Assembly: GCA_028564675.1 (NCBI GenBank)
Contig: JAOVVO010000064.1
Span: 124,001 to 188,000 of the forward strand
DNA from: Onchocerca lupi
Taxonomy: Eukaryota; Nematoda; Chromadorea; Rhabditida; Onchocercidae
DNA: 64,000 nt
Direction of reading: 5' to 3'
The notes under the pieces are model-generated. The model saw only the letters and a program-made list of their open reading frames with translations. It did no database searches and was not told where the DNA came from. The position numbers were made by a program, and so were the translations under genes. This document shows, in pieces, positions 56,001 through 61,769 of this stretch (positions are counted from its first letter, which is position 1; each line of letters opens with the position of its first letter).

Positions 56001-59000
56001 TCATTCAATCAATCGACAATTTCACCAACATTTGAGGTGATCCATTCAAATAACCAGAAGATTTTGATTTTGGATCTTTCAAGGGCTTTTTTATGAATAA
56101 TTAAAAGATTTAAAAAAAAAAAAATTAAAATTTTTGGTAAGATAAAACATATTATATGAGGATAAGTTCCAGCATTTAGTGATTAATATTGAGAAGAACA
56201 AATTAGAAATGAACAAACTTTTGCTTTTGAATTCTTTTCTTCTGAAATTAGTCTTCATAAAAAAAAAAAGAAAAAAAAGATAAAAGGTAGAAAAACAGAT
56301 GGATTAATAGCCCAGAATATAATGGCCAAAAGGAAATGGATTAAATAAGGATTTATAATCCAACTTGAGGATCCAGTCTTTATGCCTGATAATATTACAT
56401 CACCGGTAAAATTGTTTGATCTATTATCAATCATTCTATTGCTAAATCCGACGCAGATCAGTCTTGAAATGCTATTTTTGCATGTTTGCATGCATTGCAA
56501 TTCATATACTACAAATATCCCTTCGTATAGTTTATTCTATTTGAGATTGCACAGCACAATTTTCGCGCACATTTTCATTTATTGCAATGTAATTCAATTG
56601 ATTCGCACAATTTTTTCATCACAATTGCACAAATAGCATGCTAAAGCTTGAAATTGCACTTTTTTTTTTTTTTAATTTTGAAAATCTTTAAAAATTTGTT
56701 TGTTTATCAAAAAGAAAATTTTTTTTTTCTTATTCATTTAAGGAAAAAAAAGAGAAAAGAAAAGGAAATATTGCTTTTTCTACATAATATTAAACAATTT
56801 TATAAGGATGCATTTATAATTAAGCATGAAGCTCATCGTGAACGACATCCGGATCATGAAGAAATACGATATCGAGAACGGCCGGTACCGGATCGAATGC
56901 ATTCCGGTTTTCCATCACATAGTCTTCAAGCTAAAGATCTTGTCGTAAGTTTGTTTTGTTTGTTTTTATTTTTTTTTCTAATTCTTTTTTAAGTTAATTT
57001 TTGCAAGTTATAGATGTAGAATATGTTTAGAATTTATTGCAACTTGAAATGAATTACTTGTATTCTAAAATATAATATTTAATCGAATAATGATTATTAA
57101 TTATTTCATTTAGCTTCATCTCATAGCATTAAATACTCCAATGAGTGGAAATATGCGTGGAGTACGTGGAGCTGACTTAGCGTGTTATCAGCAAGCTCGA
57201 GAAGCTAACTTCCGTACCACATTCCGAGCATTTCTTTCATCACACGTTCAAGTATAATTAATATTTAATATTATATTGAGACTTTGAAATCGAAATTTAA
57301 TACGAATGAGCAAAGTTCAGCTCATTAATGACGATTTTTCTTATTTTAATTGAGAATTGTAACTTTTTTCTTATTGTTTTTGTAATTAAGCCAATGAGTA
57401 TTATCATCGAACCATTATATTCATCACAATTAATTATTGGGTTTTAATTCATCCTTTTGGAATTTTCACTTTCCAATGCTATTTTAAATTTTGAAATAAA
57501 CAATAATTGAAACCAGATATCGTCTTTTTTCTTTTTTTTTTTTTAAAAACAATTTATGACTTTAATTATCATTTTATTTCTCTTTCATACATTGTTTTTT
57601 AAAAATTTTCAAGAAAATTCAAAATTTTCCAAATTTGAATTGGCAATTTTTAATGCAATAAAATTAACAATAAAAATTCAATTTTTCATTTTTTTTTATA
57701 ACTTACATAAATTATAAATAATGATATATATTTGAACTAAATGAAAGTGATAATTTTCTCCTAGGATTTAAATAAAGTGGTACATAACGGGGATCGTGAT
57801 ACACCGGTGGTGAATCTTCGTGGTGAGCGATTGTTTGATTCTTGGAGTGATATATTTGAACAAAAGCAAATAACTGATGCACCCATTTATTCGTTCAATC
57901 GTCGAAATATTTTCGTTGATTCTCTATGGTTTGTTGTTATTTTTGCATATTTTTTGGATGAATAATAATGAGTCTATCATATTGTTAAGAATAGCGATGC
58001 TATTCATTTGATTATATTTGAATTGGAAGTATTAGAAAGAATACAGAAAAGCTGGGGAAGATTCTGGTGCTTAATATGAAAACGAATTCAAGCGAATCCC
58101 AGCTCTACTAATCATAAAATGGAAAGAATTCTGATAATCATATGAAATGAATACAATTCTGATAATCGTAAAGCAAAAAAAAGGAAGAATTCTAACGATT
58201 AATATGAAGCGAAACCAATTCTGATAATCGTAAAGCGCGAAAAATTCTAATCATTCATGTGATTTAATTTAACGTTTACTTCATTCCACAGCATGCCAGT
58301 TCTGTTTACAAAAAATAGCCCACGTGAAGCACACATTCAATGCCAACGTGTCATTCAATCAAGCAAGATGTCATACTCATTGAAAGTTTCAGAATAGGTT
58401 GAAGACATTTCGTCCCACAATTCCTCTAATCATTCGCTTTATCGAATAAAACAGCTTCATTACGTACTACAACTATCCTGAGAGAAATTTCAGAAGGAAC
58501 GAGCTACAAAAGTCAAACGATCAGTTTGCACATCGATTCACATGTTTTTTCGTGAATTCAATTCTAATAATCGTAAAGCATGAACAATTCTAATAATTGA
58601 TATGATGCGATTTCGTCCTAATAATCATGTGCAGATTTATTCATATTTGAAAATCACTGTATTAGAATAATTTTAATTTCTATTAGAAAACAATTTATTT
58701 ATTCAATAAGAGAGTCATTTTAAGGCCTGAAAAACGTGTATGGCATGGATCAGATTCTTCCGGTATGCGTAGTGAATCCGGTTACTGTAGCGCTTGGAGA
58801 TCAGCATCATCATCACAGGTTGGACGAGCCTCATTCATCGGACGTGGCTTATCATTATTATATGATAGCCGAGATTCGGAATGTTCACGTGAATTAATAG
58901 TACTATGCATTGAGGTATTATTTTTTGTCAAACTTCGTCTTTTTTTTTTTTTTTTTTTAAATATATAATTTGCTTGTTGGTGAAGAAAAAAAGTTGAATA

Positions 59001-59569
59001 TGAAAAAATGAATAAAAAAAGATTGAATTATTTGATTACTTAATTTCCTAATTTTGACGAATAACTAACTTGAAAGATCCCAGTTTTTGCAAATAAATCG
59101 TTTAAAAGGTCCTAATTTTGTGACAGTTAAATGATTTGAAAGGCTTATGCAATTATATGGTCAAGATTTATTCTTTCATATCATTAAGTTAAGAAGTTAT
59201 TGATTATAATTACAATTCAATCACTTCTTTCCTCTGCTAACTATAAGTGAAAAGTTCTCCTAATTTTGTCAATTTTTGATCAATGAAATTATATATTAGG
59301 CCTAATTTAATCATGATTTTTTCAGTACTAATATTTTATAGAAAAATTCATCAAAATTTTCATTGTTTTTAAATCCAATTTTTACAGGAATTTAAAATGG
59401 TAAATTCTTAAAATTAATGAAATTTCAAATTTTCATGATTTTAATTGAAAATTTTTTCTAATTTTATCAAATTTTAATCAGATGAAAATTTTTTCATTAT
59501 TTTCAGAATATGAGCAAATACAATGCGGATAAACGATTGGGTAAAAAGAGAAGTTATTTTAGTGAATAG
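518..59569 (+). CDS. cle-1: Type XV/XVIII collagen (endostatin-bearing), 5'-partial multi-exon gene
   Basis: This gene encodes a secreted basement-membrane collagen; in C. elegans, CLE-1 acts in cell/axon migration and synapse organisation. Coding exons of the long form are 518-715, 1083-1190, 1859-2021, 2316-2479, 2549-2689, 3067-3198, 3787-3929, 4412-4538, 26842-26951, 27306-27477, 28160-28338, 28809-28898, 47309-47377, 47837-47866, 48245-48287, 48832-48903, 49474-49704, 50367-50458, 50575-50767, 50847-50986, 51107-51218, 51340-51593, 51995-52123, 52453-52494, 52931-52975, 55125-56036, 56807-56944, 57114-57251, 57765-57928, 58725-58914 and 59507-59569. All have GT/AG ends and matching phases. 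Domain order is FnIII-FnIII-MAM-like-TSPN-linker-collagen-trimerisation-hinge-endostatin. About 1,594 codons lie in the window; the 5' exons are outside it. Uncertain points are the left ends of 518, 2549 and 56807, and the donor at 49704 (alternative 49707). Family assignment is firm; no transcript evidence was available. Confidence 0.93.
716..4411. other. Short cle-1 introns among the FnIII and MAM-like exons
   Basis: The introns at 716-1082, 1191-1858, 2022-2315, 2480-2548, 2690-3066, 3199-3786 and 3930-4411 are AT-rich. Near 2241-2290 the phrase gatacggtatgcaagatactgtatttataccgtat contains small gatac/gtatc palindromes. I see no other genes or elements in them. Confidence 0.6.
1859..2479 (+). 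CDS. cle-1: cle-1 exons: fibronectin type III domain 2 (1859-2021, 2316-2479)
   Basis: This is the second FnIII module, split once. It opens with LQAPTNIEAKIISPNEITIQ, followed by WTDP, the typical start and core Trp. It resumes at 2316 with a VVLNNLQPAKEYEVFVKV stretch, the L-P-x-x-x-Y motif of strand F, and closes with SKWSNRVLSPN. The acceptors are acttcag (1858) and ctttag (2315); the donors are gtgtgt (2022) and gtaaag (2480). Phases 1, 2 and 1 close without a stop. The insert between strands B and C (SDHPSESIKSLFQKRK) is longer than usual for an FnIII domain. CLE-1 long forms in C. elegans are known to carry FnIII repeats. Confidence 0.88.
2549..4538 (+). CDS. cle-1: cle-1 exons: MAM-like domain (2549-2689, 3067-3198, 3787-3929, 4412-4538)
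   Basis: Four in-phase exons encode about 180 residues that read like a MAM domain. They show an N-terminal FDFDRSEKCFF (compare the family's C-dFE...C), NNYCLSLSIYIKE, a middle block with LRKVEDYDYGSG and EQWRHLILDF, then QITIHVEKEDNDQFWLALDD with IVLYSGMC, which fits the MAM closing pattern (aliphatic)-A-x-D-D-I...G-x-C. The first of the usual four cysteines appears to be replaced, leaving three. The final donor gttagt (4539) follows AAG T; if unspliced, the next codons are TGT TAG. Splicing to 26842 keeps phase 1 and gives a Tyr. The left edge could also be 2564. The domain name is my reading of motifs; the coding status is firmer. Confidence 0.78.
6567..6587. repeat. GCATGCAT inverted repeat
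   Basis: Two 8-bp arms, GCATGCAT and ATGCATGC, flank AAATA. Further GCATGC/ATGCAT words lie within 40 bp on each side. This is alternating purine-pyrimidine DNA and its role is unknown. Confidence 0.6.
12240..12900. repeat. Decayed minisatellite (GTTAT/GATAAGATAT words)
   Basis: Imperfect units of roughly 45-60 bp recur, built on phrases such as ttattgttgtagatgataagatat and tgtcgttatatgatatgtatt. The copies drift in length and sequence. GC is slightly higher than in flanking DNA. No coding potential is seen. Confidence 0.55.
14291..14468 (-). pseudogene. 28S (LSU) rRNA 3'-region fragment, degenerate
   Basis: Read on the minus strand, this segment follows the conserved 3' part of eukaryotic 28S rRNA. 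The order is CAGACCGTCATGAGACAGG, then a TTGTTGCGATGGTAATCCTG block, GCTCAATATGA, GGTTCAGAC, CATGTGCTTG, the CAATGGTG and CGACCATCT blocks, and finally TCTCTAAGTT. Many substitutions and small indels relative to the family, including in usually invariant blocks, show that it is not functional. Only about 180 bp is present and I see no adjoining rRNA sequence. It sits inside the 22 kb intron, antisense to cle-1. Identification rests on recalled rRNA sequence and has not been aligned. Confidence 0.85.
14629..14654. repeat. (TA)n microsatellite
   Basis: An uninterrupted run of about 13 TA units. Confidence 0.9.
16496..16520. repeat. Perfect 11-bp inverted repeat
   Basis: Arms AAAAGTAGTGA and TCACTACTTTT are separated by ATT. 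It is a small perfect hairpin within the intron, with no known role. Confidence 0.8.
18600..18850. repeat. Decayed tandem repeat (TTTCGGATTTGACTGAATT words)
   Basis: About five drifting units of roughly 45 bp contain phrases like gaaattttcaatttcgg and atttgactgaatt. The array lies just upstream of the isoform-B start exon, so it may fall within that promoter region (inference). Confidence 0.55.
18960..19050 (+). CDS. cle-1: cle-1 alternative first exon (isoform B): signal peptide
   Basis: The exon encodes 30 residues starting MTKTIPLYLHLLLLFTAIFN and ending SIDFNAPG, a short basic start followed by a hydrophobic core of about 14 residues and a polar end, as in a secretory signal peptide. It ends in a lone G before gtcagt, the same donor type used at 50768. 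The lone G joins AT at 26842 to give Asp, so it feeds in frame into the first TSPN exon. An in-frame TAA lies 15 nt before the ATG. An overlapping ATGCTATGA mini-ORF begins at 18955. A weak acceptor-like ttgtag at 18891-18896 could be an SL site. The resulting protein would lack the FnIII and MAM parts (about 1,232 residues). C. elegans cle-1 is known to have multiple promoters; this exact exon is my inference. Confidence 0.75.
21600..22080. repeat. Decayed minisatellite (CAATCAATAATTGATA words)
   Basis: Recurrent phrases such as caatcaataattgataaatta and aatcagtaattgatat occur with irregular spacing. Each word is partly self-complementary (ATCAATAATTGAT). Confidence 0.55.
24080..24470. repeat. 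Decayed minisatellite (GGTACAATAAG words)
   Basis: At least four degenerate units contain tacaataagaaattagcaa, ggaaaaataatatacaaataag and similar phrases, spaced irregularly by about 40-110 bp. No coding potential is seen. Confidence 0.55.
24718..25047. repeat. Cluster of three hairpins in a GC-elevated block
   Basis: At about 24719-24757, GCGGGGGAATCA faces TGATTTCCCCGC with one mismatch. At 24986-25031, perfect 21-bp arms flank TCAA. At 25028-25047, AATCAGTG and CACTGATT flank ATAA. The block between, 24770-24960, has higher GC than its surroundings and no open reading frame of note. It lies about 1.8 kb upstream of the first TSPN exon. It could be a decayed foldback or MITE-type element, or a regulatory block. 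Confidence 0.7.
25050..25660. repeat. Decayed minisatellite, units of about 110-130 bp
   Basis: About five degenerate copies carry the core gacggaagtgataatcacttatcacttctatcattcatttcaatactatt, followed by a variable attaagaatgaaaaagta part. The GATAA/TTATC pairs within each unit are inverted repeats. Confidence 0.65.
26842..47377 (+). CDS. cle-1: cle-1 exons: TSPN / laminin-G-like domain (26842-26951, 27306-27477, 28160-28338, 28809-28898, 47309-47377)
   Basis: Five exons form the thrombospondin N-terminal-like domain that precedes the collagen in types XV/XVIII. The order is SESDIDLLVPVKSLLNERV, GLEGFPAVGIK, a beta-rich block with FAFTAVIRPDDRQGGYLFAV, DLGVLLEFAG, WAKFALEIQEDNVVLYFRC, VQLVLDDAHKLYIASAGP and QKEFE. 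The domain is completed only after an 18.4 kb intron by GAIQEMRLSDDPNDAAIACD, which gives the family's closing pattern of (G)xxQxhRL..DPxxAxxAC. The acceptors are gatttttag, ttcatacag, tatttttag, atttacag and aaattttag; the donors are gtaatt, gtaagt, gtaaaa, gtatgt and gtaagt. All phases fit. The two Cys (FRC and AC) are the expected disulphide pair. The last exon is shared with isoform C. Confidence 0.9.
26952..28808. other. Short introns within the TSPN domain
   Basis: The introns at 26952-27305, 27478-28159 and 28339-28808 are plain AT-rich sequence. Nothing beyond homopolymer runs is seen. Confidence 0.6.
28930..29750. repeat. Decayed minisatellite (TGATTTGGTCATCCACTTTTT words) with poly-T
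   Basis: Units of about 40-60 bp drift from ttatcattgatttgatcattta to tcatgatttgatcaatcacttttt and finally to mostly T. A pure T run of 49 bases lies at 29599-29647. Confidence 0.6.
30135..30239 (+). other. Candidate 35-codon exon, unproven
   Basis: The open frame starts ATG AAA ACA AAA TAT TGT (MKTKYCRWCRNLPF...) and ends HHENNK directly before a strong gtgagt donor, phase 0. Local GC is above the intron average. It would splice in frame to 47309. There is no signal peptide and I recognise no domain, so it may be chance. It is listed because the coding-like composition coincides with a good donor. Confidence 0.25.
36530..36960. repeat. Decayed minisatellite (GATATAATAATTGAAATA words)
   Basis: Roughly ten drifting copies of about 35-40 bp recur, for example gatataataatcggaatacacatat, gatacaataatcagaacttatatg and gatatgataattggaatatttac. 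It ends just before the telomere-like tract. Confidence 0.6.
36997..37020. repeat. Interstitial telomere-like tract (GCCTAA/TTAGGC)
   Basis: Four consecutive CTAAGC/T-type hexamers match the nematode telomere repeat TTAGGC on the opposite strand. Two internal units are exact and the outer ones have a C-to-T change. Confidence 0.75.
37250..38160. repeat. Diverged direct duplication in a GC-elevated block
   Basis: Phrases near 37256-37295 (tctggaatgcaaaacttttgat) and 37608-37690 (ccatgcaactattcttt...ttaatgttattaa) recur at about 37869-37910 and 38009-38090 with many changes and a similar order. Palindromes GCCAC-TTGAG-GTGGC (37356-37370) and ACCTG-TCA-CAGGT (37413-37425) lie in the first part. 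The identity of the block is unknown. Confidence 0.4.
40978..41178 (+). repeat. Dispersed repeat family, copy 1
   Basis: This segment of about 200 bp runs from ttaactcaacatttggttcattcc to cagcttcattgcatat. A second full copy, same orientation, is at about 58269-58476 and a partial third at 41348-41443. Copies 1 and 2 share a reading frame without indels (TKNxPxxAHIxC...SYSLKV). The family is unrecognised. Confidence 0.8.
41205..41340. repeat. Imperfect tandem pair (TATGTACGTGCAGATA)
   Basis: Two units about 63 bp apart contain tatgtacgtgcagata, then ataaatggaatgtct or ataggtatgtct. They lie between repeat copies 1 and 3. A GCACACATGTGC near-palindrome is included. Confidence 0.6.
41348..41443 (+). 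repeat. Dispersed repeat family, partial copy 3
   Basis: It matches the 3' half of copies 1 and 2, from ctcattgaaagttt to cagcttcattgcg, in the same orientation. It is 170 bp downstream of copy 1, suggesting local duplication. Confidence 0.75.
42564..42582. repeat. (TA)n microsatellite
   Basis: A short run of alternating TA inside the intron. Confidence 0.8.
43561..43589. repeat. Perfect 11-bp inverted repeat
   Basis: GATAAATTGAT and ATCAATTTATC flank TGGTAAA. Confidence 0.8.
45230..45650. repeat. Diverged duplication upstream of the isoform-C exon
   Basis: Two blocks of about 200 bp share gcaaatttgtaactttttcattggagtaaattgatataa / gcaaattctaatttttccaccggcgcaaac, and ttacagtaagttatag-type phrases. 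They end about 230 bp before the first exon of the short form and may be part of its promoter region (inference). Confidence 0.45.
45808..45823 (+). promoter_or_regulatory. Likely SL trans-splice acceptor for cle-1 isoform C
   Basis: The strong nematode acceptor tttttctttttccag ends at 45823, 59 nt before ATG 45883. Read as a cis acceptor from 28898, its frame stops after 19 codons at TGA, and it would skip the real TSPN end. A 5'-UTR start by spliced-leader addition explains it better. No upstream TATA element was identified with confidence. Confidence 0.6.
45883..47259 (+). CDS. cle-1: cle-1 alternative first exon (isoform C): signal peptide plus acidic/Thr-rich region
   Basis: The exon has 459 codons. 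Residues 1-29 form a signal peptide (MKSYQLLLLLNYILQIFFLF core). A Gln-rich patch lies near residues 92-100, KRQKR-W (213-217) is a furin-type site, followed by long Asp/Glu-rich stretches. An ACA/GCA run at 47013-47089 encodes a mucin-like Thr/Ala tract, followed by an acidic helix. The frame stays open through the intron to TGA 47338-47340, but the real end is donor gtgaga at 47260. The 49-bp intron 47260-47308 leads in phase to the last TSPN exon (GAIQEMRLS...), giving a protein of about 1,477 residues with no complete TSPN. The exon sits inside an intron of the longer forms. Low-complexity composition gives no enzyme or domain match. The TTG at 45880 is not the start. Confidence 0.82.
47013..47089 (+). 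repeat. Coding trinucleotide repeat (ACA)n with GCA interruptions
   Basis: Within the isoform-C exon, ACA codons interrupted by GCA give a Thr/Ala tract, a possible O-glycosylated mucin-like segment. It is likely length-polymorphic (inference). On the minus strand it reads as poly-Leu, which is a shadow. Confidence 0.85.
47837..49704 (+). CDS. cle-1: cle-1 exons: linker between TSPN and collagen (47837-47866, 48245-48287, 48832-48903, 49474-49704)
   Basis: Four small exons fill the region before the triple helix. The first is 10 codons, WKRRKMKWPK (basic). The second is EGSGLQDEEEPREF, a Ser-Gly next to an acidic cluster that fits a glycosaminoglycan attachment site. The third is Thr/Pro/Ser-rich (KLVKTTTPVPSSTKIYTSSE). 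The fourth begins DDHNFFSSSSSSSSHSSYTD and continues to SYNHRT. Phases 0, 0, 1, 1 and 1 close. The last donor is weak: gtggtt after 49704 or gttggc after 49707, adding one Gly. Unspliced, that exon would stop at TGA 49747. Type XVIII collagens are known heparan sulphate proteoglycans; the exact site is inferred. Confidence 0.75.
48043..48093 (+). other. cle-1: Possible alternative cle-1 exon (cassette or early stop)
   Basis: After a good acceptor (tattacag), the frame continuing from 47866 reads GIRNNLYDDFRRKT. It then either meets a weak gtcaat donor at 48085, making a 42-nt in-phase cassette, or runs VN to TAA at 48091-48093. The GIRN start resembles GIRNSYNHR in the exon at 49474. It may be used only in some transcripts, or be a decayed duplicate. 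Confidence 0.35.
50367..51593 (+). CDS. cle-1: cle-1 exons: interrupted collagen triple-helix region (50367-50458, 50575-50767, 50847-50986, 51107-51218, 51340-51593)
   Basis: Five exons carry Gly-X-Y tracts: KGEKGDKGDRGEPGSPGPSG, then CPTNCQPGRDGVPG and GPVGPMGPPGPPGPPGP. A non-collagenous TTQIVQEGPEGIQTIA stretch interrupts them before GPAGPQGRPGPMG. After PGPPGPPGPPGRC comes an interruption with DDITLIINDPRIK, then GEKGECVPG, a 24-residue interruption and GEKGERGEMGPMGPIG. The last exon ends in a repeated SSYPPGSAGP block. Phases 1, 0, 1, 0, 1 and 0 all close. As usual for multiplexins, the helix is short and broken many times. The Cys residues at CPTNC, GRC and GEC are candidates for interchain bonds. 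Confidence 0.93.
51425..51560 (+). repeat. Coding minisatellite in the last collagen exon
   Basis: The 33-42-nt unit ccatcattgtcctcttatcctcctggatcagctgga occurs about three and a half times with small changes, encoding (S/A)GP-x-LSSYPPG repeats. The minus-strand frame here is a shadow. Confidence 0.85.
51594..51994. other. Intron between collagen and trimerisation exons
   Basis: AT-rich, with donor gtaaaa and acceptor ttcaacag. Nothing else is seen. Confidence 0.6.
51995..52975 (+). CDS. cle-1: cle-1 exons: NC1 trimerisation region (51995-52123, 52453-52494, 52931-52975)
   Basis: The first exon encodes VLVYPTTIELFTATHGMPIG, SLTFCISNQ and QLYIRVNGGFKDIK, matching the trimerisation segment of collagens XV/XVIII (pattern: G.L.F.....LYVRV.NGfrkI.L). 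The second continues LEGFHPIMEQRPVV. The third, EIELDSPNENFIHYW, is 45 nt with phase 0 on both sides, so it can be included or skipped without changing frame. The donors are gtttgt, gtaagt and gtaagt. The region should assemble three chains and multimerise the endostatin units (family knowledge). The Cys in TFCISN is unusual for this segment, as far as I recall. Confidence 0.85.
53044..53465 (+). other. cle-1: Possible alternative 3' end of cle-1 lacking endostatin (53044-53075, 53331-53348, 53456-53465)
   Basis: After the 52931-52975 exon, two tiny segments have consensus splice ends: attgtag / gtgagt (32 nt) and actgtag / gtaagt (18 nt). A third acceptor, ttgcag, is at 53455. Read through, they give LRVNYRDVLLTSKMKPSIC and stop at TAA 53463-53465. 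They leave phase 2, which cannot enter the hinge exon at 55125 (phase 0). They would therefore end the protein before the hinge and endostatin, or be decoys. No 3'-end signal was verified. Confidence 0.35.
53466..55124. other. Intron upstream of the hinge exon
   Basis: AT-rich sequence. The phrases caagcttattaaaacatgggtcgcgctattagaat (near 54644) and caagcttattaatatatgggacacgctagatatt (near 54939), with surrounding text, recur as a diverged duplication about 295 bp apart. The final acceptor is aaatttttag at 55124. Confidence 0.5.
55125..56944 (+). CDS. cle-1: cle-1 exons: basic hinge before endostatin (55125-56036, 56807-56944)
   Basis: The large exon (304 codons) and the next (46 codons) encode a low-complexity, strongly basic, His/Lys/Arg/Gln/Pro-rich hinge. 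A tandem pair of about 26 residues is visible: FDTVRRSEVISGASLPKKHR, then LDTIHRPEEKSGISLPKKKH. Basic clusters such as HRKLHRHEHKK and DKRRPDKNR are candidates for heparin binding or protease release of endostatin (inference). The second exon reads KHEAHRERHPDHEEIRYRER and ends SLQAKDLV. The donors are gtgatc and gtaagt. The left edge of the second exon may be 56807 or 56825, both in phase. Vertebrate hinges are shorter. The real start is the acceptor at 55124, not the TTG at 55140. Confidence 0.85.
56037..56806. other. Intron within the hinge
   Basis: AT-rich, with a CA/GC-richer stretch near 56455-56640 (gcatgtttgcatgcattgcaattc...). No exon is supported. Confidence 0.5.
57114..59569 (+). 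CDS. cle-1: cle-1 exons: endostatin domain and C-terminus (57114-57251, 57765-57928, 58725-58914, 59507-59569)
   Basis: This is a complete endostatin fold. It begins LHLIALNTPMSGNMRGVRGA, followed by DLACYQQAR and TTFRAFLSSHVQ. It continues DLNKVVHNGDRDTPVVNLRG, SWSDIFEQ, YSFNRRNIFVDSLW/PEKRVWHGSD, ESGYCSAWRSA, DSRDSECSRELIVLCIENMS. The four cysteines (ACY, YCS, ECS, LCI) are all in family positions, predicting the two conserved disulphides. The tail after the domain, KYNADKRLGKKRSYFSE, is basic. The introns are phases 0, 2 and 0; the donors are gtataa, gtttgt and gtatta. The stop TAG is at 59567-59569. Endostatin can be released by proteolysis in relatives and bind heparan sulphate (family knowledge). 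Confidence 0.96.
57252..57764. other. Intron within endostatin
   Basis: AT-rich with T runs; nothing else is seen. Confidence 0.6.
58050..58270. repeat. Short tandem phrases AATTCTGATAATCGTAAAGC
   Basis: Four to five degenerate copies of gaattctgataatcgtaaagc and gattaatatgaagcgaaa lie upstream of repeat copy 2, with two more near 58558-58620 on its other side. The array brackets the dispersed repeat. Confidence 0.65.
58269..58476 (+). repeat. Dispersed repeat family, copy 2
   Basis: This copy of about 205 bp, ttaacgtttacttcattccacag to cagcttcattacgta, matches copy 1 at 40978-41178 with few or no indels and roughly four-fifths identity by eye. It lies in the intron 57929-58724 of the endostatin region, same orientation. 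Confidence 0.8.
58915..59506. other. Last cle-1 intron
   Basis: AT-rich. It contains a loose repetition of aaaggtcctaattttg-type phrases near 59075-59110 and 59250-59310. No gene is seen. Confidence 0.5.
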
Positions 59570-59929
59570 AAAAAGAAAAAAAAAAAATTGCTCTCTTTGC
59601 ATTTGATATTGTATTCGTATGCTATAAATTTGATTATGCATAAATTATTAATCAACTTAATTTGAAAGAATTCATTCAATTTTAATTATTATTTAGATAG
59701 ATACATTTGCAACAGTTTGCATATTGAAGAACTGAATTTTTGAATTCATATTGCTTTTTCATATTTCTCCACTGCGTTTTAATTTTTAATTACTGCCATT
59801 TTGCCGCATATTATTGTTCTTTCTTTTTTTCTTAAAAATTTTATTTCAGCTTTGTATTTTTGAACATTATCAAGAAGCTCATTTCATGCAATAATGTAGC
59901 AAGTATTTAAATGTCGCTAAATGATTATT

Positions 59930-59935
59930 AATAAA
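59930..59935 (+). terminator. Candidate cle-1 polyadenylation signal AATAAA
   Basis: The first canonical AATAAA on the + strand after the stop, about 360 nt downstream, is followed within 60 nt by T-richer sequence. Non-canonical hexamers nearer the stop (TATAAA near 59621) are alternatives. Confidence 0.45.
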
Positions 59936-61769
59936 TTAGTAATGTTTGAAATAAGTGTGAACCATAAAAATTTTAAAGTATTCAAGAATATTTGCTTGAA
60001 TTGAAAAATTTCAGTATTGTTTTTTCCTATTTTTTTTTTTTTTAAATGTAAAATTAATTAAAACTGCGAAAGGAAAAAATTGTTACATTATACAAGCTAT
60101 AAGTTTTTCCATATTTTGAATATTTTTAAATTGAAAGCTTTCAAAATATATGAATTATTAGGAAGCGTTTAAATTTTACAATATTATCGAAAATTTTTTT
60201 TGGCTGGAGAATTCCAGAATATGCAAATTTGCTTTTTTTTTGTGAAATCGTATGAAATTCTGGAAAAATAAATTTATTAGAAGCAAATAGAGTTTCATCA
60301 TATTTCGAATATTTTTAAATTGAAAACTTTCAAAATATGCAAACTTTTTTTTTATAAAATCAATTAAATCTACATACAAGAAAAAATTCTGGAAAGGGAA
60401 TAAAAAATTTTTTGAAAATAAAAGGCATAAAATGAAAATTTTTAGCACATCTCTTTGCATTTTCTTTTTTTTCTTTAAATTCGAAAAATTTTTTTTTATA
60501 AATGTGCCAAATTCAGCGAAATTCAAATATTCATCCCTTTCCAATTTTCTTGCATTTATTGAATACTCGCTTTATTTTGTATCGGTTCTTTTTTAAATGA
60601 AAATAGAAAAAAAAGATATTACTATAATACTAATGATAATGGCGACAGTAGTGATAATAGTGATGATAATAACAATTTTGATAAAGTTCTCATTTTTAAT
60701 TCCAAAGATATAAATCATTTATTATATTCGAAAATTATCATTGTTTTTTCTTTTTCTTGCTTTCAATTATCAATAATTATCATAATTTTTAGTTTGCTTT
60801 TGCTTATGCTATTGCTAAATTGTCAACATATGCTATGCTAATTTTTATGGTTTAAATTTGATTTTGTTGAATTGATTAAAGATGATAAATGTAACGATGA
60901 AGATTATTCGAACGAAAAATTATGATTAATTATCGATTTTGTCGAAAAAATATTAAGGAAAATTCTGAGAAAATACATGCATAAAACTGATAAGAATTAA
61001 ATACAATTCTTATCACTAGATAAAAACATAAGAATATGTAATTAATTCTAAAAAATAAATATAAGTATATGAAATTAATTTTTTTGAAAAAATTCTTATT
61101 GATTAAAAAAATTTTTCAACAAAGTTATGCCATTTTGCCCATTTTCCCAAAAAAATAAAAGAAAAAATTGCTTAAATTTGAAAAAGCTTAATTGAAAAAA
61201 AGAAATAAAAAAAATTTAATTAAATTCTAATCTGTTTAAAATCAAAATTTCAAAACTTAAAAACTATAAATTTCAACTCGAATTTGAATCCAGTATTATT
61301 CATTTTATTTCGCACTTTAAATTTATTGCCCAATTAAGTAATTCTTTTAATTGTAACTTTCAAATATCATACCGAAATTTAGTAATCAATAATATTAATT
61401 TTATTGTCGAGTCCAAATTTTCGGCTAAATTTATAATGCATTGTGTTTTTTTAGATTTATTCATTTCTCTTTTTTTTTTTCTTTATAGAACACACAAAAA
61501 AAAAAAAAAACATTCATTCAATTGAAGAAAATAAAATTTTCCTTTTTCGCTTTTTAATTATTCATTGAATTGAATTGTTAAATGTACTATGTGATATGTA
61601 AAAAAAAAGGAATTTTTTGAATGAAAAAAAAGCTTTGAATCATATCATCAATTTTCTTTTTTTTTTTTTTATCCATTAAAATGAAAAATAAGACATTCTC
61701 AAAAAAAAAAAAAAAAATGATACATTCTCGATAACTTTTATCATTGTATAATAACTATGAAAATTGGGA

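Noticed and set aside
60176..60544. Minus-strand 122-codon ORF
   Set aside because: Lys/Phe/Asn-rich low-complexity frame made of A and T runs; no splice context or domain.
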